Positions 1 to 12,146 of a stretch of DNA of 64,000 bases are shown here, one piece after another. Both the position numbers and the translations under genes were made by a program. Source of the stretch: Furcasterigmium furcatum. Its lineage: Eukaryota > Ascomycota > Sordariomycetes > Glomerellales > Plectosphaerellaceae. Where the stretch lies: the NCBI GenBank assembly GCA_001599815.1, contig BCIA01000003.1, positions 2,480,001-2,544,000 of the forward strand, read 5' to 3'. How positions within the stretch are numbered: position 1 is the first letter of the stretch; each line of letters opens with the position of its first letter. A model generated the notes under the pieces. That model was not told the origin of the DNA. It saw only the letters and a program-made list of their open reading frames with translations, and made no database searches.

Positions 1-3000
1 CTCCGGCTGCCCCGGCATCCCTTGCGTTGAAGAACCGACAGAAGCAAGGCGGCGCGGGCAGTCGAATTGGCCGGTGGTCAGCCACCGACTCTCCACCAGG
101 GCTCCCAATGACGTCTCGAAGATTTCCAACGCCTGCTTCTTCAGAGAGAAATTTGACGCCCGCTTTACCACAGCAACGGGTCGTCTCGTCGACAGATGAA
201 GGGGGCTGGGCCGTACGTACAGTCCAGCACCGGCCATCGACTCCCACACAGGCACCGGACCATTTCATAATTAGTGATCCGCTGAAAACTCGGTGCCTCC
301 GCTTGTGGTGCGAAGATGCCGAGACTTTTAATGATGTCAAGAGAGGTGCGGGCCCTGCACTGCACTTGTCGCGGACGCGAACGCGGGGAAACACCACGTC
401 CGAAATTGGAACCGCGACAGGCCAAAGGGTGGATCGGTGCGCCCCACCCGCACGGGCCCTCCCGCTAGAACTTTTCCAGAAGCGGATAGCTGGCAAGTGA
501 CGACAGTTGCGTCCTGGGCGATTTGCCGGCTCCAGCCACATGGCGCGCCCCAGATCTGGACGCGGGATCCACTCCTTGCACAAAGGGGGTGTGGATGGTC
601 GATGAAGCTAGGTGCACAACTGGAAAACGGTCGCTCTTGAGGCTGAGAGACCCGAGAAATGAGAGTCACGATACCGTACATATGAAGCCCATTTCCCGCG
701 CTTCTGCAGGGCGACATGAAAAATCTCTCGATGAGGCTGGATGAGCTATGCTCCACACTCTGTCTGTTCCAGACCGACCCTGTGCACATGAGCACAGCAC
801 CTGGCTCGCCTGAGATGCAGCACTTCCGTCTCGCGACCTTAGTCATACCATGCAATTATTCCGAGGCAAGATGGCAGGTGCACCCCACTGAGCCCATTCC
901 GACACAGGAGCGACCCCGCCATTTGCACCAAAGAGGATCCGAATTTTTGAATGTGCTCGCAGGCCGAGAAATTCACAGAAACTTCCCTCCTTCATCATCG
1001 TCTGGCCGTATGGGCGGCCGCTGCGATGCTTCCACAGACTCTCCCTCCGAGCCGTTTCTCGCCATCAGTGGTCCCTGATACCATCCGGATTCGGCGACAG
1101 CTGTTGGCTTGGACCCCCTTTCGGTCCCGTTGCTACCATGGTCGAGGAAACATCAAAGCGGCCACGGGCGGCGCGCGGGATTACCATCTCAAACGCCCGG
1201 TCGACGAGCCCCGAGGATGATCCTCGTGGAGTCAGAGCCCTTTTGCGCGAGAGCCCCGACGACCGTGGTAGCGAACAGACGGCCGTGAGAGGTGTCGTCC
1301 CATTTCGGCTGGTGGCCAGGAAGAGGGTTCCGCGCTCAGACTGTCCGACTGCTACCTGGAGCGCTGATTGGCTCTACTTTCAAGATTCTTTTCTCGATGC
1401 TACCCTTGGAAAACCTGGATTTTGAAGTCGCGAGAGCTGTCTGCCACGTGCTTCCGTCGCCGGAGGCTGCCCAAAGACTGCGACAGCTCGAGGTTACAAC
1501 ATGCTGCCAGGGCAAAGTTGCCAGGAGTCAGCACCCGAATCAATTGCCTGCCGCCAGGCGGCTTCGTCGCTTCGGGCTTCGGTCATCGTGATCACGGCGT
1601 TGAGGACGAGTCGACGGGCCAATTGCCAAATTGGCTCCGTGTTTCGAGTAACATGCCACCTCGTGTCGCATCGGGGGCATCACGACTGGGGATGTCATCT
1701 CAATGTGACCCCGAAGCTAACTCTGCCTTGGTCATTGATCTCAGCGCTTCGGCGACCCCAGGATTGCTGACCTGGAGCCCCTCACAGGCCCGCTTCCGGA
1801 GGCTGTGTCGTCCAACCCGATGCGAGGCTGCTATGTTCGACCCCTGGGACCTGCCCGATATATCCATCCAGCACTTGACCGGTTGGCAGCTGATGGCTGC
1901 CTCAAGCGAGCGGCGCGGTACATCTCACGTTGATTGCGGATGTACCTCGAGGATCCCTCCAAGCGCAGAGCTTCAGCAGCTAGGGACCATCGCTCAGTCG
2001 CCAAAAACGGCCGTTAGGATGGGCGACTTGTTCGAACTTATGAGGAACGGGTATGGTGAACACGGCATTTCCATCTCACACTTCGCTGCGGCAGGTCGCT
2101 GGCGGTCGCACCATCAGTAGCTTATCTTGCCTGACGGTCGCCGGCCGGCCGGCCACCGCAGAACAAAGAAGGGAACGTCCGATCCAGAGACTAACCCCGG
2201 CGCTCAGACATATCTGCTCACACACCATGCCACCTCTTCGAGATTCGCAACAACGGTCCATTGGACCGTCTCCCCTTCACTGGATGAGCATGCTGCCGTC
2301 GCCAACCATCGGCGCTTTCTCATCGCTGACCAGTTGCCAGACCACAGGGTCCCCCAGGATGATCACGAACTTTGGTCAGACATCATCCCCCCGGCCAAAG
2401 TTTACGTGCATCGGTGACCAGGGCCCCCGGCTGGATCTGGGCTGAGTCTGGACCGATTGATCAATCAGAGAGATCCAATGTCGCGGCAGCCCATTTCCCC
2501 AACGCGTAAAAGCGCGCTTCCGGGAGAATGGCGACGTGCATTGGCCCTTCCCGTGGGTCGGCGATCCCTGAACCCCAGTCCCCCGGGTGGGACCTGTTGG
2601 TGCTCTGCAAGAAACACTGCGAATGATGACGCCTGGTTGCAGTGGTTGAGTGGCGCTCCCGTCTGGTGCTTGCTTGGCTGCCGCGAACAAGATCGAAGGG
2701 CTGCATGTGGAAGGCAGCATGGGCAATTCCGGTTTTGCGAGACACGGAAATGGCCTTGGAGTGTGATCCGGCGGCAGCGCAGCCCGCGGCGCTCATGGAT
2801 TCGAGGTGAAGCTTGTTGCGGTTCAAGTCCGTGGTTTGCTTGGTGTCCGGTCTGAGACATGATCCTCGGGGAACCTCAAGCGGAGTGGCGGGACGCACGG
2901 CACGGAAACTCCAAGCTCCTCCTGGACAATTGAGGCGTCGGAGCATCATCTCGGCCGTTTCTCCAGCGCGACGTGCTTGAGATCTGAGGGAAAGCAAGGT

Positions 3001-5345
3001 AGGCATGCAATCGGTTCAGGAAGACATCCCCGGCCCGAGACCTCATTTCGGTTCATCCCCTGGCTATATCATGTCAACGACTTGCTTTCCCTTCACCAGG
3101 GAAACCGCCAAAAACGGGCAGCCACGGCCTGGGCATGGGGTGTCGCCATGCTTCTTTTCTGCTTGCCGCCGATAGCTCTGGTCCGGTTTGGCAAGGGATC
3201 GCCACTGCAATCTTGATTGTCAGGGTATCTCGATCTGTCGAACGGTACGAGACGTTGACCTGCCAGCCTGGCACCAGCTCAGCTCACTTTCACTCCTGGC
3301 CTTAAGTGTCGGATCACAAGATGGTCCTTGCGTCCTTGAGCGTGGCAGCATCCAGATAGCACGGTCGGCGTCGAGGCCCAGGCTTGAAGGTCCCAGCCTC
3401 CTGTGCCGGTCTCGCCCGATCCGGCCGCATATTGAGGACACCGACAGTCAGAGTCGAGATGCACTTCCTTTGGCAATTTGGATTCGACATTTGGAATAAG
3501 TGCAAACGCACTCCCTTGTATGGTCAGTTCCTCGTCAGACGAGCTCTGTCCCAATTGACCCATTTCTCACGTGGGCGCTCAATCATCCAACCGGAGCCCC
3601 TGATGAAGAAGTCTCGGAACCCCGCGGGGGGTGCTCAAAGAGCTGTCGCTACGTTCGACGCGTGCTGATTCGCAGGAAGATCTCTCGCTGCATGAACCTC
3701 CGAAACACAACAGCGAGGTGGTGAATTCGACGTTGGCTTATCGAGTTCGGATCTCTGCCCAATCAGACGATTGATCTACCAGTTGACGCCATCGAAAGGA
3801 AGCTCTCAACGGCAACGGGATGTGGCCTAGCCATCACCGAATAGTTCGCAGGCTAGAGCACCAGCACGGCCCAGCAGGAGCGCCGGTCGATGGGGGAGTA
3901 AGACATTCTGACGCCATGAAGGATGCCGCATGGGCCAGTCTCGCGAGCTTCGCGAACGGGCTAACGGTTCGTTGTGTCAGACAGAGCTGGGGGCTTGGTG
4001 CCAGCCAGAGTGCATGCAGGGAGGGCGCATCGACATCAAGGCGCCAAGGACATGGATGCTGCTTTCTGCCGCTTGCTTATTTTTGTCTCTGATGGACGTG
4101 ATGAAGATCCCGTCAACAACAAGCGCGTTCGGGACGTGTCGAGATGGCATCAATCCCGACATTGTCTAGAAGCGCCAGCAATTCTGCGAGAGCGAAGATC
4201 CGCAGTGTTCAGCTCAGCCCTGCCCCTTGCCTGCATGGAATTGGAACCTATTTGGGACCGCCAAGGAGTGCCAGTTGGCAACTCGCTCGCGAGCCTGTCC
4301 CTCCTCGGGGAAATGAGAGCACGGAAACGTGGTCGACCAGCCATTCGATCGCCTCTGCTACTCGGGACCGGCGGGCTTGTCCAAGTGGACTGATTTCAGG
4401 GAGAGCGGCAACGTTAGCGGAGGGCCGCGTCTCGAAAGGGAAACTCTCCACGCCGACCGAGCACGCGATGGCCGAGCTGCTGCTGAGGTTGAGGCGGTGC
4501 TAGAAATAGCCGTGGCCCGGGGTGTTCGTCCAGGCGAATTGCAAGCTGCCGTCGGGCTCGGCGATCTCCAGTCGTCCCATGCAGCCACCTTGCTGAGCTG
4601 AAGACCTGCCTCTGCGGCCTCCTGCTACAGATGCAGCTTTCGGCGCCGTTTCTTTGCTTCTGCAATGCCGAGGGGTAAGTTGGTCGTGACAGCCCGCCAC
4701 CAGCGTTCAGCCCCGACGTGCCCGTCCAGACGGCGGCGCCTCCAATTGCGTCTAGTCAGGTACTCAGGCACCGTTGAGCCACCGTTGAGGGGAATGCATC
4801 GCCGAGGCAGGTCAGACGACTATTGCTCAAGTGGAGAATGCTTGACAACCGATTGACATTGACTGCGTGATGCTGACCGCGAGGCAAAGCCTCATGTGAC
4901 CTTTGCTGCTCTGTCAGGAAGACTGACGACATGTCGGGGGCCAACGAGTATCAAGTCTTCGGTCATAGGCTGGCTCGCCAGGGCGAATTCACACCACTGA
5001 TACTGGAGATTAGCATCATATACCTTTCCAACTTTTCCGCTTATCGAGATGCCCTCCCCGTTCAATACAAGTACCAAGTGCCTATATGGGATGCTTCATA
5101 GCCGAGGATCGTGGTGGATGGTTGTAGCGATGGGGTATTCCTCCGAAGTGGAGGGTCGGGAGTCGCTTAGCTCGCCCCGGAGCTTCAACCCCTTTTCGAG
5201 ATATTCAGGGGCCCGAGTAACTCAAAGAAGGTACACTTATTACCAGGTACTACAATTAAGCAGCAACAACTACCTGACCAGCAAGAAACGGCACCGGGAA
5301 TCCGGTTTCTGGCGTTCCACTCCTCCATTATTGCAACCGATTTAA
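1..5345. other. gene-free stretch, left edge
   Basis: No open frame here resembles a protein family I know. Frames of up to about 250 codons exist on both strands, but most begin with TTG, CTG or GTG, have erratic composition, and overlap one another in several frames. Base composition is not AT-rich, so this does not look like RIP-mutated transposon remains. The last part (about 5050-5345) is presumably the promoter and leader of the F-box-like gene that follows. A non-coding RNA or a gene cut by the left edge cannot be excluded. Confidence 0.5.
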
Positions 5346-6848
5346 ATGGCGACTTCAGATTTACTCGATTTCGTCGACTCGATCGAGGTGGCCCGACTCT
5401 CGCGAGTCGTGGTCGGCCGCGTCCAAGAGCGTTCATTCCGAGCGGTGCGACTGAACAGTCATCCTGAGTCGTTTCGGCAGTTTGACCTAGTCTTCGAGAA
5501 CGAGGATCTACGGCCTCTAGTCAAGACGATTGAGTTTGACGCCGTGCTACCAGCTGTGGGGGACAAGCGCTTGAAGAAGTTCCAAAGCACAAGAGAAGCG
5601 GGTGCCAATGCGATAGCCTTCTCTCGTGCTATATATGAACTCTTCGTTCGGCTCAGTACATGGCCATTTCAGTCGTCACGTAGCGGTATACAATTGAAGC
5701 TGACGGCAACCTCGCCGTCAGACGACGTCGATGCCCGCACGGAATATGTCAAGACACTCCACGGCAGAAACAAGTTCAAGTACATTACCATCGACAAGAT
5801 TGCCATACAAGATCTTCCTTCGGCTAGGTGTATCACGTCGTTAGACTGGGAAAGGTTCGACAGAAGGACTGGGCGCTCCTCCATGCGCTTGCTACATCCT
5901 GAGGCCATCCATGCCATGACGATAGCGCTGCCATGTCTCGAGCAGACGACTTGGCATATCTCAATGCCTCCCCGGAGGCTCGCGTCTCTTCGAAAAGAGG
6001 TTCGGGGCAGCCTTGCGCGAGCCTTGAACAACCCGAGTTTCTCTGGACTCAGATCACTGGTCATTGAGTTGGACGACTCACAACCTTTCAACGAGCGTGC
6101 GCAACCCGAGAGCTATGTCGAGCCGGGAGAAGAAGACGAATTAGACAAGAGCGTGCGGAGGGTCTGCGGCCTTCCCACCTTGACAAAGCTCGAGCTTCGC
6201 GGCTCTTGGGTTCTCTCAGCGGAAGCATTCGCAGGCGCGCAGCTCGGCGCCTCGCTGCGGTCACTCCTCGTTGATATCGCTCCCACGACGCCAGACGGTA
6301 GATGGCACCTCGACGAGATGGCGCCCGAAGACCAAGACTCGTTGCCGTCAGATACGGATTCAGATTACTACGAGGACTACGGCCTCGATCCAGTGGTCAA
6401 GGTGCTGCCTGCCATCGACTCTGAGGACTCGGACCAGGAAGACGCCGAGCTGCCAGAGAGAGCAGAGGACATCGCCAACTCCGACTGGCCTCACGTCCAG
6501 ATCCGGGGCGTTTTCGGCTCGGACACTCTGGCGCCACTTCTGTGCGCCTTCGCCGACATGGTGGACAAGGCCGACTCGGCGCCAGAGTCGTCCCTCCGCG
6601 GTGCCGAGATGCACCTCAGCGCGAACCAGATGCTGGCGGGAGTACACGTCGGGTACATCGCGGCAGGGGTGGTCGAGAGGGACGGATTCCTGTCGTGGCC
6701 ACGTCCAGCCCGTGTCAAGATGAGGGGAGAAGCACTGGACCAGGCGAACTGGTACTGGGACGCCGTGGGGCCGTACGGGCCCTGGGACATTCCCGACGAG
6801 ATACGGAGGTTTATGCGTGGAGAGCTTCACATCGACACGCATGAGTGA
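5346..6848 (+). CDS. F-box-like hypothetical protein (leucine-rich fungal family)
   Basis: Single exon, 500 aa, with an ATG start. Residues 28-70 (RSFRAVRL, then FDLVFEN and VKTIEFDAVLP) resemble the segment that follows the F-box in a large family of ascomycete F-box proteins. The middle holds LKLTATSPSDD and HAMTIALPCLEQTTWHI, comparable to LELSAHSPSD in the F-box-like gene at 41204-42897. A strongly acidic stretch (residues about 325-375, rich in D, E and S) precedes a conserved-looking C-terminal part. The canonical N-terminal F-box (LPxExxxxIL) is weak or missing; the first 25 residues may be a degenerate version, or an upstream exon may exist. If the F-box works, the protein would recruit substrates to an SCF ubiquitin ligase. 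That role is inferred from family resemblance only. Confidence 0.7.
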   Translation: MATSDLLDFVDSIEVARLSRVVVGRVQERSFRAVRLNSHPESFRQFDLVFENEDLRPLVKTIEFDAVLPAVGDKRLKKFQSTREAGANAIAFSRAIYELFVRLSTWPFQSSRSGIQLKLTATSPSDDVDARTEYVKTLHGRNKFKYITIDKIAIQDLPSARCITSLDWERFDRRTGRSSMRLLHPEAIHAMTIALPCLEQTTWHISMPPRRLASLRKEVRGSLARALNNPSFSGLRSLVIELDDSQPFNERAQPESYVEPGEEDELDKSVRRVCGLPTLTKLELRGSWVLSAEAFAGAQLGASLRSLLVDIAPTTPDGRWHLDEMAPEDQDSLPSDTDSDYYEDYGLDPVVKVLPAIDSEDSDQEDAELPERAEDIANSDWPHVQIRGVFGSDTLAPLLCAFADMVDKADSAPESSLRGAEMHLSANQMLAGVHVGYIAAGVVERDGFLSWPRPARVKMRGEALDQANWYWDAVGPYGPWDIPDEIRRFMRGELHIDTHE

Positions 6849-8131
6849 GACCAAGCATTCATTCATACGTCCATGGATATAGCATCCCCGAAATCCAGTT
6901 TCTGATGTTCCATCGTGTCCTCGATGGCACCCTGGAACCAGCCAAGGCGCCGACGCCGTGGTTCTGCGGGGAGGGGGGCTGGGCCGGGGGACTTTTGCTC
7001 CGCTGCAGCCCCTGAAGGGCGCTGTTGGTGATCGATCAACAGCGCTGTCGCCGATCCGGACCCCGATCTCCTCATGTGGGAAACCCGCGCTTCCCAGTTT
7101 CCATATCCGGGCATGCGCGAATGCAATTGAGTTTCTGCTAGGCAACCCCGTTTCTTTTCCGCGGGCGCGGTGAGATTGGGAGGGGGTTAGACGCTCCGGA
7201 AAGCAGGTTTTCGGGCCGCTTAAGGGGCTGGGGGATGCGCGTCTCGGCACCGAAAGGGCGTCGGTGTCGCGTTTTGGGGATGGGGGGAGCGCGATGATAG
7301 GCATGGCGGGTGCATGGCATTTCCACCTTGGCCGGACGGACGATGCTACTTTCTCCTTGCGAGAGATCAAGTCTCGAGGACTTGGACGGCGGAGACGGCA
7401 GAGACCGAGCATCGGTTGGGCGACCGTCTGGAGAAGACTGGGCCTGTACACCACTACGCAGCCCCTGGGCTGGGTCGTTGGGGTCCGGGAAGGGGAATCC
7501 TGGGAATGGGATGCAGAAGTTGGCAGACAAATGCAGAATTCCATGTTTTAGAGTGGGCGCCGGAGGCACTAGAGTCCTTGATGTTGGGATTGGATCATCG
7601 TGATGTGTGCCGCTGCACCGGGCGAGGTAATTGTTGGAAGCTCCGCGATTCGATGAGAGCGAACAGAGCGAACAGACGCGAATTTTAGCGTTGATGTGCT
7701 CATCTGCAGTGTTACGCGTGACAGCCATGTTTGAGGGTGGTGATGATGATGATGAGAGAGAGACGTTCTTGAAGTTGACATGCTGAATAGTGACCGCAGG
7801 GGAAGACAGCATGTGTACAGAGAGCTGATTGCCCATCGCATGATGACTGAGCCTCGGAGGCGAATCGAATCAGTATTGATTTGGAATCTGAGTCAGAATG
7901 GAGCTGTATGATTTGGTTTAGAAGTTCCGTCAACGATATGTGATCCGCCACTGACTATCCTCGACTGTAGATGGAATGGAAATAACCTCCTGCTCTCGTC
8001 GCTCCCCAAGAGAATGAATCTCTCCGAAGAGTGCAAGAAAGTGGGCATATACTCACTGCGAAAGACCTGTGTAGATCACTTAGAGCGGAACAGAAACATC
8101 GGCCTCTATGGGATGACTGTGTGCTCTGTTC
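6849..8131. other. intergenic, convergent 3' regions
   Basis: Lies between the 3' end of the F-box-like gene and the 3' end of the DsbA-like gene. It contains a short TGA/GA simple repeat at 7741-7764. Frames here on both strands (for example the minus frame running from 7544 into the F-box gene) are shadows or chance frames. No gene is supported. Confidence 0.5.
7741..7764. repeat. TGA/GA microsatellite
   Basis: Five TGA units are followed by a GA run. It is short and non-coding as far as can be seen. Confidence 0.7.
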
Positions 8132-8898
8132 TCAGGTTGATGACTCCTTGTCCTGTTCTTCTCGCACCTTGACGAACAACTCGAACAAGTCCATGGCATC
8201 TTGCGCGCCGTCGAGGCGATGTACATTCTGTACGACAAATGCCGGGACGCCCGAGCCTCCGTGCTTCTCCTTTGATCTCCTGGCATCCTCGTCGACAGCC
8301 TCCACGTCCTGATCCGAGCCCAAGTAGGCGTCCACCTCGCCTTTATCTATGCCAGCCCGCACAGCAACCTCTCTCAACACCTCGGGCTTAGAAACATCCA
8401 GCTCTCGAGCTTGATACGCATCAAACAGCCCCTCGACAACCTCTCTCTGCACATCAGGTCCCTTCTCCCGGCCGCTCCAGCGGATCAGCCGGTGGGCATC
8501 CCGCGTGCTTGGGCCGATCATGCCGCCCCATTTGAACTCGATGCCAGCACCGCGTCCGGCTCGCTCCATCATCCGGGTGAGCGCATCGCGCTGCTCGGAT
8601 GACATGTGCGCGAGACGCTCCTCTCCCAGGGCACGTTTGTCCACGCTGTGAGGCGCCTTGTTGTACTCGAGATAGTACGGCGTCCAGTTGATGACGAAAG
8701 TGTCGGACCTGCCGCCGGGGTATGTCCGCTGGTAGAGGGATATGGCGCGATCAAGGTTGCGTTTGGCGATGTAGCACCACTGGTGACGAGTCAGTCAAGG
8801 GCTTCTGGATGACAGGATGAGTGTGACGGAGGGGACCGAGGTTCGCGCCTTACCGCGCAGAGGATGTCAGAGACGACCTGGATCTGGATGACGGCCAT
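8132..8898 (-). CDS. DsbA/FrnE-type thioredoxin-fold oxidoreductase
   Basis: Two exons, 8898-8854 and 8779-8132 (230 aa), joined over a 74-nt GT-AG intron. The joined protein begins MAVIQIQVVSDILCAWCYIA, the FrnE/2-hydroxychromene-2-carboxylate isomerase-like start (VVSD-x-x-CPWCxxGK). The redox motif is C14-A-W-C17, split by the intron between residues 15 and 16. FKWGGMIGPSTRDAHRLI (around residue 90) and the C-terminal GGSGVPAFVV with its cis-Pro loop (around residue 200) are the other family signatures. The length is normal for the family. It is expected to be a cytosolic dithiol oxidoreductase or glutathione-dependent isomerase; the substrate is unknown. It shares a 581-bp promoter region with the HET-domain gene. 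The ATG was chosen because it directly precedes the family N terminus. Confidence 0.9.
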
Positions 8899-8997
8899 GG
8901 CGATGATTGAGGTGAGTGAGCTGGTTGTTTGAGTGAGAAGTGAGGGGGCTTTGACAGAATCCACGCCAGTACTTAGGTAACCTGGAACCCCGGCCGT

Positions 8998-9015
8998 CTG
9001 CCTGAATTCAGGCAG
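8998..9015. repeat. 18-bp perfect palindrome
   Basis: CTGCCTGAATTCAGGCAG reads the same on both strands, with its centre at the EcoRI-type GAATTC. It lies 99 bp upstream of the DsbA-like ATG and 464 bp upstream of the HET-gene ATG. It could be a dimeric transcription-factor site. Confidence 0.85.
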
Positions 9016-9042
9016 GAGCCTCCGTGATAGTTCCTTCCGTTC

Positions 9043-9064
9043 ACCTACCTACCCACCTACCTTA
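9043..9064. repeat. CCTA-rich tract
   Basis: Overlapping CCTACCTACC / CCACCTACC units. Similar TACCTA or ACCTAGGT motifs recur in other intergenic regions of this window. Confidence 0.7.
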
Positions 9065-9479
9065 CGTGAAACTGGGACTACCTGGGTGAAAAGTGACGAT
9101 GGCGTTGGCAACTTCCTCGGTGAAGCTCGCTAGCTCACACTCCGTTCCAAGGTTGCTTCGCTGGGGAGTCGAACTGGTTCCTACCTACTAAGGCACTTAC
9201 ACAATCACGACCTCTTCCTCTCCAGGAACGGACAACGCAGCCCGATTCTTCCAAATGATCAACATCGTCAAAAACACCGCCTCGCTGTCGCCTAAGATCG
9301 ATCAGGCTGTCAGGCGCAGCCTCGAATAACGGCCGCGCCGCGCGAGAAGACCAATCAATCAGTCAGGCTGTGCCGCTGTCGGCGGATCCTTCACCCTCAA
9401 TATGCTCGACAACTGGAACTCGTTAGGCCCACCGTCGTGCCCTCGACCTTCCCCCAGCCGTTGAGACGATGTGACTGCC

Positions 9480-11770
9480 ATGTCGCTTCGCGATCCTACC
9501 CCCGCCGAGCCCCGCGAGCTAGATGCTTTCTGCTACGATTGTCGACAGGTACTGCTGCTGGACGACGATGACGAAAACCTCCAGGTGATCACAAACCAGG
9601 ACGGGAAGCCTTCATTGAGATTTGTGAAGAAAGCCACCGACACCCACCGCTATGAGGAGCTAGTTCCATGGCCACAACTCCCGACGCTTAAGGCCTCTGC
9701 CCGCGCAGGTTGCGATTTCTGTGCGTTTCTATACGACCTCCTCTCATCCGACAGCATCGGTGACATCGTTCGAGGCGCCACCAGCGCCAGCTCGTCCACC
9801 GTAGACATAGTGGCACGTCCCTTATGGAACGGCCTTGTTTCCTATGATTTGGGGCTCCAGAACGGGCTTGGCTACGCAGGATTGCAATTGAACTTTCTCT
9901 TCGATTGCCTCGAGGAGCCTATTATCTGTTTCCTCGTGCCACATGCCGTCCCTGGTAAGATGCTTGCGCAACACGCGTCCATGGATATCGGTGCCCTTGC
10001 TAACCCTCCTCCTCTCCAGGCTTCGAGGCTGCGGCAATATGGCTTGGACTCCGGCCGCCCATCTCGTCAGATCACTATTTGAATGAGAACTCCATCACCT
10101 GGATGAAAGAGCGGCTTGGAAACTGCGGGAACCACGGGCACGAGCTGCAAGTGGATGGATTCCTCCCAGAGAGACTGCTTGACATCGCTGGCACCGCCTC
10201 TCCACGACTGGTCTCTCGGCACGAGATTTCATCATCGCAAAATCTCGGATGTCCGATCCCTCGTTATGCCGCTATGAGTTATTGCTGGGGATCGCCCACT
10301 CAGGCCGCACGCCAGCTCAAGGCGACCTCATCCAACATCGCCCGGTTGCGGCAGGGCATTCCCGATGCTGATATGACCCAATCTCTCAGGGAGGCTATCG
10401 CCGTAGCCAGAGCTTTGTCCATCCCGTACCTTTGGGTGGATGCCGTCTGCATTCTACAGGATGATGAACACGACTGGGAGCGCCAGTGTGTTGATATGTG
10501 CAGGATCTATGGCAACTCGTATGTCACCTTGTGTGCCTCATCGACCGTGTCTTGCCATGAAAGCTTTCTTCAACCACGTGGGCCCCGGTGCCGTATACCC
10601 TTTTTGTCCAACAGGCTCACTGGGCTCCAGGAAGATTATGACCTGCGAGCCGTATTCTGCGGGCAGGACAGATCATGGGATATCGAGGATTGGGACCTGT
10701 CAAAGAACCCGTGGTCGCGACGGGGTTGGGTCTTCCAAGAACGACTCTCGGCTCCGCGAAAGCTCATCTTCGGCAGCTCAAGTCTCTTTTTTGAGTGTGA
10801 CAGTGAGAATGTCAGATTCGGAGGCCACAGTGTACCCGAACCATTCTTTCGCAGCATATCCCATATGGTCAGCGGGAAGCCCGGGGAGGACCAGCTGGCG
10901 GCCTGGTTCGAGCTCACCTGCAATGCCAGCGCAACGTCTCTCACCAGGGCTACAGACAGGCTGCCAGCGCTCTCGGGGCTCGCCCATAGCTTCTCGAGAC
11001 TGCTCCCAGGAAAGTATTATGCTGGCCACTGGGATCACGACCTCCACATCGGACTCACGTGGTTTATCTACTTTGCATCCAGCCGTCCACTCCGGGCAAC
11101 CTTCTTCGCCGCCCGGGAGCATATGGAATCAGAGTACACTGTGCCCTCTTGGAGCTTGCTCTCAGCGTCGGTACGATTCAGTGCCTCGATGCATAAGGCG
11201 TGGCACGCGAGGCTCTTCATGAGCCTGGGGCGAGAGGCACAAATTCGTCCAGAGATCGAGCTGGCAGGTTCCAACCCCTTTGGAGCCATCCGAGTCGGGA
11301 TTCTGCATATCACCACGCTTATTCTCGACCTATCGCACCCGGCCCTGTCTGAACTCTGTGTTTACGATCCCAAAATGGGGTCCAAGAGGGACATGTTGAG
11401 GTTCCCGGAATTCTGCGGCGAAGCGGTTCTGAGGAACGGCAACAGGGATATTTGCCATATCGTCCTGGATTTTGGCTACACTTCGCACGGAGGCGTCTTT
11501 GGCGACGGCGAGCTCGGCAAGGGCGTTAAGCGGGACCTTCCATCGTTGAAATTGCTCCTGCTCGGAACCTGCAAGGTTGGATGGATTGACGAGCGTTGGA
11601 GGAGGCCGCGGAAGGGCCGCGCGGCGTATGGGCTCATCTTGCACCCGGTGCCCGCGTCGACGAGCTTTTACCGCGTCGGCGTCTTTTTCCCCAGGATTTC
11701 CAAAACGCACCGCGAGGGGCTGCGTTTGTTGAAGAGTTTGGGTGAGATGAGGAGTGTCGTTGTAGAGTAG
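9480..11770 (+). CDS. HET (heterokaryon incompatibility) domain protein
   Basis: Two exons, 9480-9954 and 10020-11770 (741 aa). The 65-nt intron has donor gtaaga and branch sequence gctaac. The start is the ATG at 9480; an in-frame GTG just upstream is not used. The N-terminal part has paired cysteines (CYDC near residue 20, CDFC near residue 80), common in HET proteins. The HET domain follows at about residues 235-390: RYAAMSYCWGSP, then AIAVARALSIPYLWVDAVCI and DEHDWERQCVDMCRIYGNSYV, i.e. the classic sub-blocks. WSRRGWVFQERLSAPR is the conserved block after the domain. HET proteins trigger programmed cell death when incompatible strains fuse and act as NLR-independent sensors or executors. 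The partner locus and allelic specificity cannot be inferred here. Confidence 0.93.
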
Positions 11771-12146
11771 GTGGTCCTCCGAGAGCGACGAGTAGGGCCA
11801 ACGAAGTGCTTGGAGTTTCGGTATCTCACTGGGAGTGGTGTCCTGGATCCTATTCAGCTTTCATCATATATCAACACGTTGTTGAGGCGCATCAGCTCAT
11901 CCAATACATGCAACTGAAGTTATTCGATGAATGACGAAAATTCTTGGGCAATGCGACGAATCTATGGCGATAACAAAACAAACGAAAATCATGCTGAGGC
12001 ATTCTTCATGCCGAACGTGCGCTTGACTACTCTCCTGATGCTCCGTGCGGCCCGTCACGCTGTCTATGATGGTGTACAGACCGGAAACCAAACGTCTCGA
12101 AAGATGCGATGCTCCCCCGGAAGCCTCCCTCACCTCTTCCCCCCCC
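11771..12146. other. intergenic, convergent 3' regions
   Basis: Short 3'-to-3' spacer between the HET gene and SYM1. Nothing recognisable in it. Confidence 0.6.

Larger units (their letters stand above)
8899..9479. promoter_or_regulatory. divergent promoter region, DsbA-like / HET gene
   Basis: 581 bp between two start codons pointing apart. It contains an 18-bp perfect palindrome (8998-9015), a CCTA-rich run (9043-9064) and further TACCTA and TTAGGT motifs (around 8972 and 9182). No open frame of note. Confidence 0.6.

Noticed and set aside
1368..2120. 250-codon plus-strand ORF in the left gene-free stretch
   Set aside because: Erratic composition, several overlapping alternative frames, and no recognisable domain or splice-linked partner.
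6360..7544. 394-codon minus-strand ORF overlapping the F-box-like gene
   Set aside because: Overlaps the sense gene, lacks an ATG-anchored family-like sequence, and continues into Pro/Arg-rich spacer translation.
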